A stretch of DNA of 64,000 bases, from assembly GCA_028752905.1 (NCBI GenBank), contig JAQNBH010000017.1:38649929-38713928 (forward strand), read 5' to 3'. Under the pieces are notes generated by a model, which saw only the letters and a program-made list of their open reading frames with translations, was not told the DNA's origin and searched no databases. Shown in pieces: positions 54,901 to 64,000 of this stretch (within the stretch, counting starts at the first letter, position 1; each line of letters starts with the position of its first letter). Source of the DNA: Cladorhizidae sp. MBARI D1340-BT2 (Eukaryota; Porifera; Demospongiae; Poecilosclerida; Cladorhizidae). The translations under genes were made by a program, and so were the position numbers.

Positions 54901-57900
54901 CCCAGATCAGTGAAGCCCACACGCTGGGAGTCTCTCCAGGCGAATGCTTGAACAGCACCTTGCTCTTGCAATGTGAGAAAATTAGCAGATCAGACATCGG
55001 GTCAAAACATTAGCGGAATTTGATGGTTCTATCAACCCGCCAAATTAAATTCCCACCAATTTTTCCAGCTCTACAATCACTCTTCAAAAAAGGAAGGAAA
55101 CAAGACTGCACTTATGAGATCGCTGTTAGATGACCCTTTACCACTAATGATTTAATATCATGCACACCAATGCGTGATACATTATTTGGTAAAGGGTCAT
55201 TCAAGTGGTGGAGGCCTAAATGATGCACACCTGTGTTATTTGCGTCCGTGTAATAATTTGCAACAAAGTTTGAAAGTTGGAGCTCTCTAGCTCGGGCAGG
55301 TGAGGATGGCAGGTGAGGATTTGCTCGGATTTTATTCAACATTATTATTATTCTCTGCCGTATATAGTTCTCGTTCACCATCCACAAGATCACTACTAAT
55401 GTAGTCGTCCATTTCAGCTCAGCCCACTATTAAGGGAGGCTTTTACCATTTTTTTATGATTTAAATTTTTTTTATTTTATTGCTCTATTCTATACCTTGA
55501 TGCATGTAGTTGTTATGTTTCAAGTTTCAGAGTATTTCAATGCTCCATTATGAAGTTATGCACCTTTTTGTGCATTCTATTTCACATTATCAAGCTATAT
55601 ACAAAATACCGTTTGAATCTTGAAGACGGCGCTCCTGCCAAAGGTAAGCGTATCTCCCTAACCGTTCATGATAGAAGTCTGGAAAAGGACTCTAAATGAA
55701 GCTCTCAGTAAGCTTCCAATTACCATAGTTACCACACAGCCCTGTGCTGTCATCACATGATCTGCGCATCCTGTCAGGCAACCGTCATCATTTCGATTTT
55801 TACCAAAAAAATACCTCCCCAAAACACACCCACTTTTCATGGCTTCTCCTGAAAATCACTGTTTCCGAATCTGGAAATATTCTAACTTGCTCATTTTTTA
55901 ATGTATACAAGATTTTAATATATCATTTGAAAGTCCTTTCCCTGCTCTAAAAAGTGAATGATTAAAACATGTTTAAGTCCATCCATGGTGAAGGTATGCA
56001 TATGGATATACATACCATGTTTAGAACTTCAGGTTGACCTCTCTTAAAATTCAGTTGTTGTGCTAATGATATTTTTAGCCATTCACTTTTCACTTCTATG
56101 ATCACTCTAAGCACTTCCTAAGTGGGAAGTGGTTAGGACTAAGTGGCCATGAGTTAGAATATTTGCCCCTGATACTGAGGTGGGATCCATAACTTCACCT
56201 AGGTAGTAGATATGCAAAATCTGAGCATATCAAAAGAAAGCACATTCAATACACTGCATCTTGATAAAATTTCACCTGCATTGAGAAATAAATTAAAAAG
56301 TTATGACAAGTTGTGTCGACCATCCCAGAAATGGTAAAAGCCTCCCTTAATGTTGTTAATATTATTATTGTTGTTGTTGTTGTTTATGTATGCTTCACGT
56401 GGTCTAGCTTGTTAGATGTGAAGGGGGCACCTGCTGATGTTTTCTGGAATTGTTTGCTTTGCTGATTGTTTCTACAAACACTTGCATTATTTGTGGGCAC
56501 TCAGAAAGTGCTGGTAGACTAATCTTGTCATCGTGGGCAGCAGTTCAGGCTCTCCCTCTCCCTATTAAACCTTGAAGCATCACAATGCTGGTACAGTGTG
56601 GTCATGGGCCAGAGGTATGCAGGAGTTACATGCTAGGACTTGCACTTCCCACTAGTCTCTGCCTTTCTCTGTTCAGATCTCTCCTGATGTTCGTTTCTTT
56701 CCTCATATGGTAATGGTGCTCTTCTCTCTCGATCCGCTGCCTGTTAGATGTTCTGATACTTGCTCTAACGTTGTCATCAGCCATCCCTTCTCCACCTAGG
56801 TTCCTGTAGTGCTACCTCGCACTTGGAGCATTTCTAAGAGGTTAATAACAGTTGCTGGCGTCTTGCACTGAGCATGCTCAGTAGTGTGCACACACACAAG
56901 CGTATTCGTATAAATTATTAATATTGTTCTCAGTGAACTCTCAGTTGACATTGCACTGAGCATGCTCAGTAGTGTGCACACACACAAGCGTATTCGTATA
57001 AATTATTAATATTATTCTCAATGAACTCTCAGTTGACATTGCACTGAGCATGCTCAGTAGTGTGCACACACACAAGCGTATTCGTATAAATTATTAATAT
57101 TATTCTCAATGAACTCTCAGTTGACATAATAACATTAAAATCACCTTCTCAATAATCAACTTCAAATTGTATTCACTCAACGTTTCGACTAGATGCTCTA
57201 GCCTTCATCATTGTATTGCTATGTTATATATTATTGTTATTATTGTATCAATTATTATTGTATCAATTGTATTAAGTCACTTTCGTGTATTAATTTGTGT
57301 GTATATATTTTTTGTTTAGACTAAATTGACATAAATTACCACTTAACAAATACAAATATTAATAATAATAAATAACATTTAAAAAACAACCTGCCTAGTT
57401 CACCGGCAATCATTGCATGTGATGGTGGCCAAGGTTCACAGACTGATGATGGCTGAGGGATTGTGCAAAGGGTCTCCATGGACACTGAGAGAGGGGTACA
57501 TGTAGCTAACTAGCTGCACATGACAGAGACACCTGAAGGAGTGCCTAGGGCATAGAGGCCACACAACCATCAAGTCAAGTTTTGGCAATAACTAGCCACT
57601 ATTCTGCCTATAGCAGGGTTCTAAGTTTCAGAATTGAACTCAGCCAATTAGATCTTAACCCTTATTTAAATTCTAATGAAAATTAGAACCCTCTGCTCTA
57701 GCTTATTTAAATACTAACGAATTAGAACCCTGCTCTAGGCAGAATAGCTTATTTAAATACTAACGAATTAGAACCCTGCTATAGGCAGAATAACTTATTT
57801 AAATACTAACGAATTAGAACCCTGCTCTAGGCAGAATAGCTTATTTAAATACTAACGAATTAGAACCCTGCTCTAGGCAGAATAGCTTATTTAAATACTA

Positions 57901-60900
57901 ACGGCCTAGAGCAGAATAACTTATTTAAATACTAACGAATTAGAACCCTGCTCTAGGCAGAATAGCTTATTTAAATACTAACGAATTAGAACCCTGCTAG
58001 TACACGCTACACATCCACACTGCTGGTGATTAGCTGCCACACCCACAAAGCCTCGTGGCATACAACTTAGCATAGCTCACATCTACGGTGCCTTTGGATC
58101 CCTTGCTCTCCACGAACCATCTCCGGAGCAGTTCCATGCACTCCCCTCTCGTCTTGCAGCTGCATCGCACAATCATGACACCTCACGTTTAAACGGAGAG
58201 TGTTACATGGTATGTACCTGTCAGCCTTCATGATGGTCTTAAGTGCCTTCTCTTCAGCAAGTCTGTGTCTCAGTCTCCAATAAAATGTCTTCCTAGAGTG
58301 CGGCCAGTCCAACACATCCTACACCACACCCACAAGAGAAGGTAAAAAACATCTCCAATAGATAGAACACTGGCGTAAGAAGGGGGGGGGGGGGGGGGGG
58401 GGGGAGGGGGAGAGAATGAGATGTGACTCTCCTTTACCTCACATGCATACTGTTCCGTTTAACTTCACGCCATGGCCGCTAGGAGTTTGTAAGTTTTGCT
58501 TAGCTAAGCATTAATCATAGCTAGCTATGTGTTAATAACCTGAATGTTTACCTAAGCATTAATCACAATAGCTAGCTAATTAACCTGAATGCTTAATCAT
58601 AATAGCCAGTTAATTAAGTGTTAATAACCTGAATGCCTACTTAAGCATTAATCATAAGAGTAGCTAACCTGAATGCTTACCTAAGCAATAATCATAATAG
58701 CCAGCTAAGTGTTAATAACCTGAATGCTTAACTAATTAATCATAATATCTAGTTAAGTGTTAATAACATGAATGCTTACCTAAGCATTAATCATAATAGC
58801 CAGCTAAGTGTTAATAACCTGAATGCTTAACTAATTAATCATAATATCTAGTTAAGTGTTAATAACATGAATGCTTACCTTAGCATTAATCATAATAGCC
58901 AGTTAAGTAGAATGCTTACCTAAGCATTAATCACAATAGCCAGTTAAGTAGAATGCTTAGAATGCTTACCTAAGCATTAATCACAATAGCCAGCTAAGTG
59001 TTAATAACCTGAAAGCTTGCCTAAGCATTAATCATAATAGCTAGCTGTGTTAATAACATGAATGCTTAAACTAAGCATGAATCAAAGTCTTTAGATAGTG
59101 TGTTAGATACTTCATCAACATTCTTAGTGGCTGCTTTCCTATACAGAGAGCACATCATTACCAGTCAGTTCACTTAAGTTTTGTTCAACTGTAGCATTCA
59201 TTTCTTGAACTTCATCCTCTTCGACAATCAGTTTCTAGCTGCTTGGACTCGATCGTTTTAGCTATCACAATGGCACAGAGGTGCTCAATCTTCTTTTCCT
59301 CCGGTAACTTCCGCATATTCATGCCAGAACTACTTTGGTAAGTCTTAGCTGTAAACTTGCCGAATTGCTATAATGGTCCATAACACTTTCAAATTTAGCT
59401 CAGAATGCACGGAAGTTGATCTCAGAGTCATGTAATATTTCTTGAGGGAGCAGGCACCTGGACCCCTAGGCTGGCACCTGGACCCCTAGGCTAGGTAGGG
59501 TAGGATATATGCCACCCAATCACTACCTTTAGGTCAGCTCCCTCCATACCAAAACATCTTCTTATGTCCATGAAGAAAGAGATCTGTATTCTTATCCGTG
59601 CACATGTATACATTATTACACCAGTGTTCTAGATAGAGCACGCACACCCTTCTTAACATGCTACCATTTACACCCATCTCTTCTCCAGCAGACTACTCTA
59701 GCATGCTACCATACACATACATACACACATCTCTTCTCCAGCAGACTACTCTAACATGCTACCATATACACACAGACACACATCTCTTCTCCAGCAGACT
59801 ACTCTAGCATGCTACCATACACATACATACACACATCTCTTCTCCAGCAGACTACTCTAACATGCTACCATATACACAGACACACATCTCTTCTCCAGCA
59901 GACTACTCTAACATGCTACCATATACACACAGACACACATCTCTTCTCCAGCAGACTACTCTAGCATGCTACCATACACACAGACACACATCTCTTCTCC
60001 AGCAGACTACTCTAACATGCTACCCACACAGACACACATCTCTTCTCCAGAAGACTACTCTAACATGCTACCATACACATACATACACACATCTCTTCTC
60101 CAGCAGACTACTCTAACATGCTACCCACACAACACACATCTCTTCTCCAGAAGACTACTCTAGCATGCTACCTTATACATGACTCACAGACACACATCCT
60201 TTCTCAAGCATACGTCCCGGAGTGTCGTGGAGCTCTACAAACTCCACAGCTATCTGGTGATAGATGGGACCCAACATTTCCTCGCGATCTTTGAGCTTCT
60301 CCTCCAACTTCTCATCGCTGGATGACTCGGCAGACTTGAACATAGCCTGCAAATCCCTGTAGATTGGGTCCAAACGGGACATGGTCTTGACAATGTCCTT
60401 CAGCCGATACTTGATCTCCAGCGTGCCCTCAGGCTCAAGAATGCCACCTCTGCTCTCTCGGTCTAATTACCACAATGTCATCATTACATCACATTATATT
60501 GAAAGAGTATTTAAAACTACTGGAACTGAAAGTGTGGCAATTATTTATTGGTTTCCATGACAACCCTTTTAGTGAAGTGGATAAAAATGGCATCAACAAC
60601 TAGAGATTGGTGAGTAGTTTATCACCTGCATACATCTCCATCTGGTTAGGGTTGATCGAGGGGTCCACTACCACCCACGCTCCTCCCCTCAACTCTCCAT
60701 TGGGGGGCAGATAGACAAAAACAGGTTGGCTGTATACTCTCAGAGCGTCGACAATCATAGCTCCGTACTTGAGTATTTCCTCGTACATATCTAGAGAAAT
60801 CATAGTGAGCCTGTCGTCACGATCAGCATCTGGTAATGGTCACCTCACCTCTCATTCCTCCCGAGAAGCCTCTCCAATTAGCAAATATAAACAGAGGGAG

Positions 60901-62936
60901 GTCCTCTCTGTTCGAGTCCATGATGGTCTGGGCGGTCTTGAAGGCGGAGTCTGGATACCAGACCTGCCCCGCCTGACAGATCACCTGCACAAGTAGCCAC
61001 CAAGTGCATCTTGAGATTTGCGAGGAGACAATTAAAACATATTTTAAGCACATTTTTCAGGTGTTTTTGCATTGTCAATGTTCAGGGTGATAATAATTAA
61101 TCATCCACGCCCTTAGGAGTGACTTGAACTTTCCCGTTGACCTTTGTGCTGGTGCGTTTCCTTGAATGACCCTGGGATTGAGGGTCGTTTCATTTTAAAC
61201 TCCTAGAAGTTGCAAACACTATAAAGAGGGTGCAAGGGCGTGCTCTATTTAATTGAGCAGGGTGGGGTGTAACTGTGCAATCGATTCAAAGGTGCGGGCT
61301 ATTTTCACCGAAGACTGGAGCTAGGGGGAGTGGTCTATTTGAGAGAGCAAAGTGATCAAACAAATATATTGCTGATAATTCCTACAATAGCTAAGTTAGA
61401 GATAAAAAAATGGAGTCCTATAATAGCTCGGAATAGTGCCCACCATTAATACCAGCTTTAACTGATACCACCTCATCTTCAGATGCAAACTTGGACTGTT
61501 AAATAATAATAAATAATAATAATAATAATAATAATGATATAATAACTATAATTAATAATGAATAATGATATAATAATTATAATTAATAATGAATAATGAT
61601 ATTATAATTATAATTAATCATAACGATGAAAAAATAATTAATAATGATGATGACAATAACGACAATAACAATATAATAATAATAATAAATAGTTGACCTG
61701 GAATCACTCTGTACCCTTTCGCTCTTGAGCAGGGAGGCTCCTGGATGACCTCCTTGCTGTAAGTTTTGTTGAACATAGCGCGACGTAGCGCTGGGTGGCC
61801 ATACTTGGCTTACCTCAATGGAGCTGACTCCTTTACCAAACCGCAGCTTATTGGATGAAAAGTTTGAAAATAAGTATTCTGAAAAATCGTTAAAAAGAAA
61901 AAACCCACAATTATGTCGAGGGCCAGGCAGTTCCAGCATTAGGCACAAAACAACCAGTTCTCTTGTATTTCCATTCAATGTTTAAAAATGAGTGCCATCT
62001 CAAAAGCATCCTCCCCCCTCCATCCCTTGTCAGCCATCTTGCAGGTACCCTCAGCATTCTTTGTGCAGCTGCCTCCCTGTTTTTAGCATTGATGGGCAAT
62101 GATAATGGGAACTCCTGCCCCCCCCCAACATTGTACATGTATTGGGAGGGTTAATGGAGATGGTTAATGGAGGTGTTTAACACTCTTGCCATCAGATTGC
62201 TGGGAGAGATTAATCAGTTCAGTTAAACACCTGTAACTAAGTTAAAAAATCACTAAGGTTATGGAGGGATCAATGTAGGAGTTTTAATAGGGTTTAATTA
62301 GAGGGTTAATGAAGGGGATTAATGGAGGGTTAATGAAGGGGGTTAATGAAGGGGATTAATGTAGGGTTAATGAAGGGAATTAATGGAGAGGGTTAATGGA
62401 GGGGATTAATGGAGAGGGTTAATGGAGGGTTAATGGAGAGGGTTAATGGAGAGGGTTAATGGAGGGGATTAATGGAGAGGGTTAATGGAGGGTTAATGGA
62501 GGGGATTAATGGAGAGGGTTAATGGAGAGGGTTAATGGAGGGGATTAATGGAGAGGGTTAATGGAGGGGATTAATGGAGAGGGTTAATGGAGGGTTAATG
62601 GAGGGGATTAATGGAGAGGGTTAATGGAGGGTTAATGGAGGGGATTAATGGAGGGTTAATGGAGGGTAATGGTGTGTGTGTGTGTGTGTGTGTGTGGGAG
62701 GTTAATTAACAAGGGGTTAAAAGCGACGTGGGATTAATGACTTACAGTCGTCTCTGAATCAGGGCTTGCCGGGTCAGCAGGATGGACACACTCCATGGAG
62801 CGCGTTTCCACGGCAATGACCCCACAAGGTATCCCGCCCAACCTGGCTCGACCTGTGACCACCGTCTTGGCCCAGTTTCCCAGCGTTTCCATAAATGACC
62901 CTCTGTCAAAGAAGCCGTGCTCGAACTCCGTTCCAT
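51955..62936 (-). CDS. ACACA: Acetyl-CoA carboxylase, C-terminal exons
   Basis: ACC makes malonyl-CoA for fatty acid synthesis; these exons encode the end of its carboxyltransferase domain. Minus-strand exons: 62746-62936, 60849-60984, 60626-60790, 60188-60462, 58218-58318, 58081-58159, 52428-52555, 51955-52099. Introns have GT-AG borders and I checked that phases close for the last six. Family blocks visible: [166 protein letters not shown]. The stop is TAA at 51955-51957. About 400 codons are present, while whole ACC has over 2000, so the 5' part lies beyond the window; I found no further exon in 62937-64000. Whether it is ACC1- or ACC2-type cannot be told from this part. Confidence 0.95.
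52556..52980. other. ACC intron, start; 15-C run
   Basis: Unique intron sequence with a homopolymer of 15 C at 52663-52677. Confidence 0.6.
52981..54007. repeat. 40-bp minisatellite in ACC intron
   Basis: About 25 units of TGTGGAGTTCTAACTGCTGC and TACCAGGTCCTTGAAGGAGA. Three variants alternate at the first codon-sized block (GGAG, TTG, GGTG). Confidence 0.95.
54236..55072. mobile_element. Probable MITE with diverged inverted ends
   Basis: GTACAGCTGCAAAATTTGGT with GGGATTTAAATTCGGC at 54243-54278 pairs with the complement of GCCAAATTAAATTCCCACC at about 55040-55058. The ends are imperfect. The interior is filled largely by the 79-bp tandem repeat. Confidence 0.5.
54565..54965. repeat. 79-bp tandem repeat, five copies
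   Basis: Units contain GGCCGGCTGCTAGTTCTTGT, CATCAATGAAGCCCACGCTG and TCTCTCCAGGCGAATGCTTG. The first and last are the most diverged. Confidence 0.95.
55073..55429. other. ACC intron, no gene
   Basis: Unique sequence; a short duplicated GGTGAGGATGGCAGGTGAGG patch near 55300. Confidence 0.5.
55434..56346. mobile_element. TTAA-flanked MITE in ACC intron
   Basis: TTAA (55430-55433) is followed by GGGAGGCTTTTACCATTT. The other end, ATGGTAAAAGCCTCCC, precedes TTAA (56347-56350). Length is 913 bp, non-coding. The GGG...CCC termini are the reverse of the piggyBac-like CCC...GGG pattern and resemble those of the foldback element at 15368. Confidence 0.85.
56351..56864. other. ACC intron, no gene
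   Basis: Unique intron sequence with a TTGTTG patch near 56370. Confidence 0.5.
56865..57127. repeat. 88-bp tandem repeat, three copies
   Basis: Units start GCACTGAGCATGCTCAGTAG (56865, 56953, 57041) and contain GTGTGCACACACACAAGCGT and the perfect palindrome GAGCATGCTC. Confidence 0.95.
57128..57649. other. ACC intron; small dispersed repeat end
   Basis: The minus strand of 57126-57215 reads AAGGCTAGAGCATCTAGTCG then AAACGTTGAGTGAATACA, partly shared with 46600-46640. It resembles the 3' untranslated end of a retroelement but no coding part follows. Confidence 0.4.
57650..58003. repeat. 46-bp minisatellite in ACC intron
   Basis: About seven units of AATTAGAACCCTGCTCTAGG and CAGAATAGCTTATTTAAATA. 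It ends about 80 bp from the ACC exon at 58081-58159. Confidence 0.95.
58319..58489. other. ACC intron; 23-G run
   Basis: A homopolymer of 23 G at 58382-58404 lies 64 bp from the acceptor of the exon at 58218-58318. Confidence 0.8.
58490..59095. repeat. ~50-bp degenerate minisatellite in ACC intron
   Basis: About 12 units with TTACCTAAGCATTAATCATA, ATAGCCAGCTAAGTG and TTAATAACCTGAATGC, with frequent deletions. Confidence 0.9.
59096..59640. other. ACC intron, no gene
   Basis: Unique sequence with one duplicated 22-bp stretch (CACCTGGACCCCTAGGCT) near 59455-59485. Confidence 0.5.
59641..60181. repeat. ~50-bp minisatellite derived from an ACC exon end
   Basis: About 11 units containing CACATCTCTTCTCCAGCAGA and CTACTCTAACATGCTACCAT. 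The array abuts the ACC exon ending at 60188. The part CAGACACACATCTCTTCTCC of a unit aligns with CAGACACACATCCTTTCTC of the exon end itself, so units look like degenerate copies of the exon-intron junction. Confidence 0.9.
60985..62269. other. ACC intron, no confident gene
   Basis: Includes AAT microsatellites at 61503-61680 and a C9 tract near 62120. A minus-strand open stretch at 61700-61860 ([20 protein letters not shown]) has splice-like borders but does not match ACC or any family I know. Confidence 0.5.
62270..62696. repeat. GGTTAATGGAG minisatellite and GT tract
   Basis: Units of 11-14 bp (GGGTTAATGGAGA, GGGATTAATGGAG) combine into a 25-bp-type pattern, followed by TGTGTGTGTGTGTGTGTG at 62673-62695. 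It ends 50 bp from the donor of the ACC exon at 62746-62936. Confidence 0.95.
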
Positions 62937-63754
62937 CTGGAAGCAGAATAAACATTGATGGAACACTCCACTAACAGCTACCTGTCAGGTGCAGAGTTCA
63001 TACATAGCATCGAGCAAGGCTAATACTGAGACATGAGACCAACATCAATGTTGAGGATCAGGACATGGAGAGGTTGTACGCGGACAACCCTTCTCTACAA
63101 ATTGTCTAGTGCCAGCAATGGAGTAACATGGACTTTCGAGGCAGGAGGAGACAGTCATGGTCGACGCTTAATAAAAGGTTAGAACCAACAATTAGGATGG
63201 TGCTTAATATAGATGCATTGCTTGCCTCTTTTTGTTTTAAGGCTGTGGGTATGTTGCATATGAATATTCATGAGCAAATGTGTTTTTTAATATAGGTTCA
63301 ACATACACAGACACACCTTGGAGACATCGAAGACCATAAGATTAACTATACTAATATGTTTGTTTGAAGTACAAATATTGAATAGATCTACCCAGGTGTT
63401 CTGCGTCAAGATTTGGCTATACCTAGTTCCACTATATAATGGCTGCTGGATCTGCAGCTAGGTTCTTATAGAATGTGGCAGAGATCAACAGTCTATAACT
63501 GCAATGAAAACCCAGAGAGTAACTGTCAGTCACGAAGGTTTAGCATGACCGAGCTCCTGCAAGTCTCCAAACTGATGACGGATCTTCTGAGTGAAGATCT
63601 TCTGAGTGAAGATCTTCTTCATGCCGCATCCCAGCCACGCCCTCGCTCCCATATGCCACCCTAACACCTATACACTTGAAATACCGTATATTCTCTAATA
63701 GAAACCATGGTTACTGTTTACTTCTGTCCAATCTATCTGTGATTATCTATCTGT
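62937..63754. other. ACC intron (5' part), no exon found
   Basis: No further ACC exon is recognisable up to the window edge. A duplicated GATCTTCTGAGTGAAGATCT occurs at 63581-63616. A 63-codon plus frame (63473-63664) shows no family features. Confidence 0.5.
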
Positions 63755-64000
63755 GATTACTGTTGGAAGGGTGGTTACTATTAGAAGGGTGGTTACTATT
63801 ACTATTAGAAGGGTGGTTACTATTAGAAGGGTGTTACTATTAGAAGGGTGGCTATTATTAGAAGGGTGGTTACTATTAGAAGGGTGGTTACTATTAGAAG
63901 GATGGTTACTATTAGAAGGGTGGCCACTATTAGAAGGGTGGTTACTATTAGAAGGGTGGTTAATATTAGAAGGGTGGCTACTATTAGAAGGGTTGTTACT
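63755..64000. repeat. 18-bp minisatellite, cut by window end
   Basis: About 14 units of GGTTACTATTAGAAGGGT with few variants, running off the right edge. Confidence 0.95.

Noticed and set aside
55112..55393. A 93-codon minus-strand gene in an ACC intron
   Set aside because: No family features or splice borders; likely chance frame.
57128..57215. Hammerhead ribozyme (TGATGA, stem, GAAAC on the minus strand)
   Set aside because: The essential C of the CTGATGA core is replaced by A, and stems I and III do not pair convincingly.
61583..61978. An additional ACC exon at about 61700-61860
   Set aside because: The peptide does not match ACC, and the exons on either side are already contiguous in the family ([10 protein letters not shown] to QAGQVW).

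Overview
This is eukaryotic, and almost certainly animal, nuclear DNA. Genes carry GT-AG introns, one gene is clearly an animal-type acetyl-CoA carboxylase, another is a cytosolic NACHT-LRR (NLR) innate immune receptor, and the rest is dominated by metazoan-style transposons and minisatellites. The single-exon NLR with near-identical 28-residue LRR units suggests a marine invertebrate, and a demosponge is my best guess, but the sequence alone does not prove the taxon.

Layout. 1-2.3 kb: GGGTTAAG-type minisatellites and a foldback repeat. 2.7-6.15 kb: a nearly complete PIF/Harbinger transposon (MADF protein plus DDE transposase) with a TTA target duplication, inserted in a TTAGGG-like minisatellite. 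6.56 kb: an orphan exon followed by a 4-kb array of a 34-bp repeat. 10.9-19.8 kb: a decayed ZMYM1-like hAT element that has received at least four later insertions: a 3.4-kb element with ~720-bp inverted repeats, a foldback element and a piggyBac-like MITE sharing one TTAA, and a LINE fragment. 20-21.4 kb: an unidentified gene ending in a two-helix membrane exon. 20.5-32.2 kb: many minisatellites, another piggyBac-like MITE and a hAT fragment. 32.2-34.4 kb: a second hAT copy and an integrase-type exon. 35.6-39.5 kb: a decayed Ty3/Gypsy element containing a small internally deleted LTR element, then a Penelope GIY-YIG fragment. 41.1-44.3 kb: the NLR gene. 44.7-49 kb: more arrays and a third hAT copy. 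49-51.1 kb: a GC-rich coding fragment and a complete small hAT MITE with an 8-bp duplication.

51.9-62.9 kb: the last eight exons that I can identify of acetyl-CoA carboxylase on the minus strand, covering the end of the carboxyltransferase domain. Its introns hold six minisatellites and two MITE-like elements; one minisatellite looks like it grew from the end of an ACC exon. The window ends in another array.

Only two host genes are firmly identified: the NLR and ACC. They are convergent (tail to tail) and show no functional link. The strongest unusual points are the NLR architecture (an Ig-like domain between the Death and NACHT domains), the repeated TTAA-specific insertions, and minisatellites sitting on splice sites and next to a start codon.
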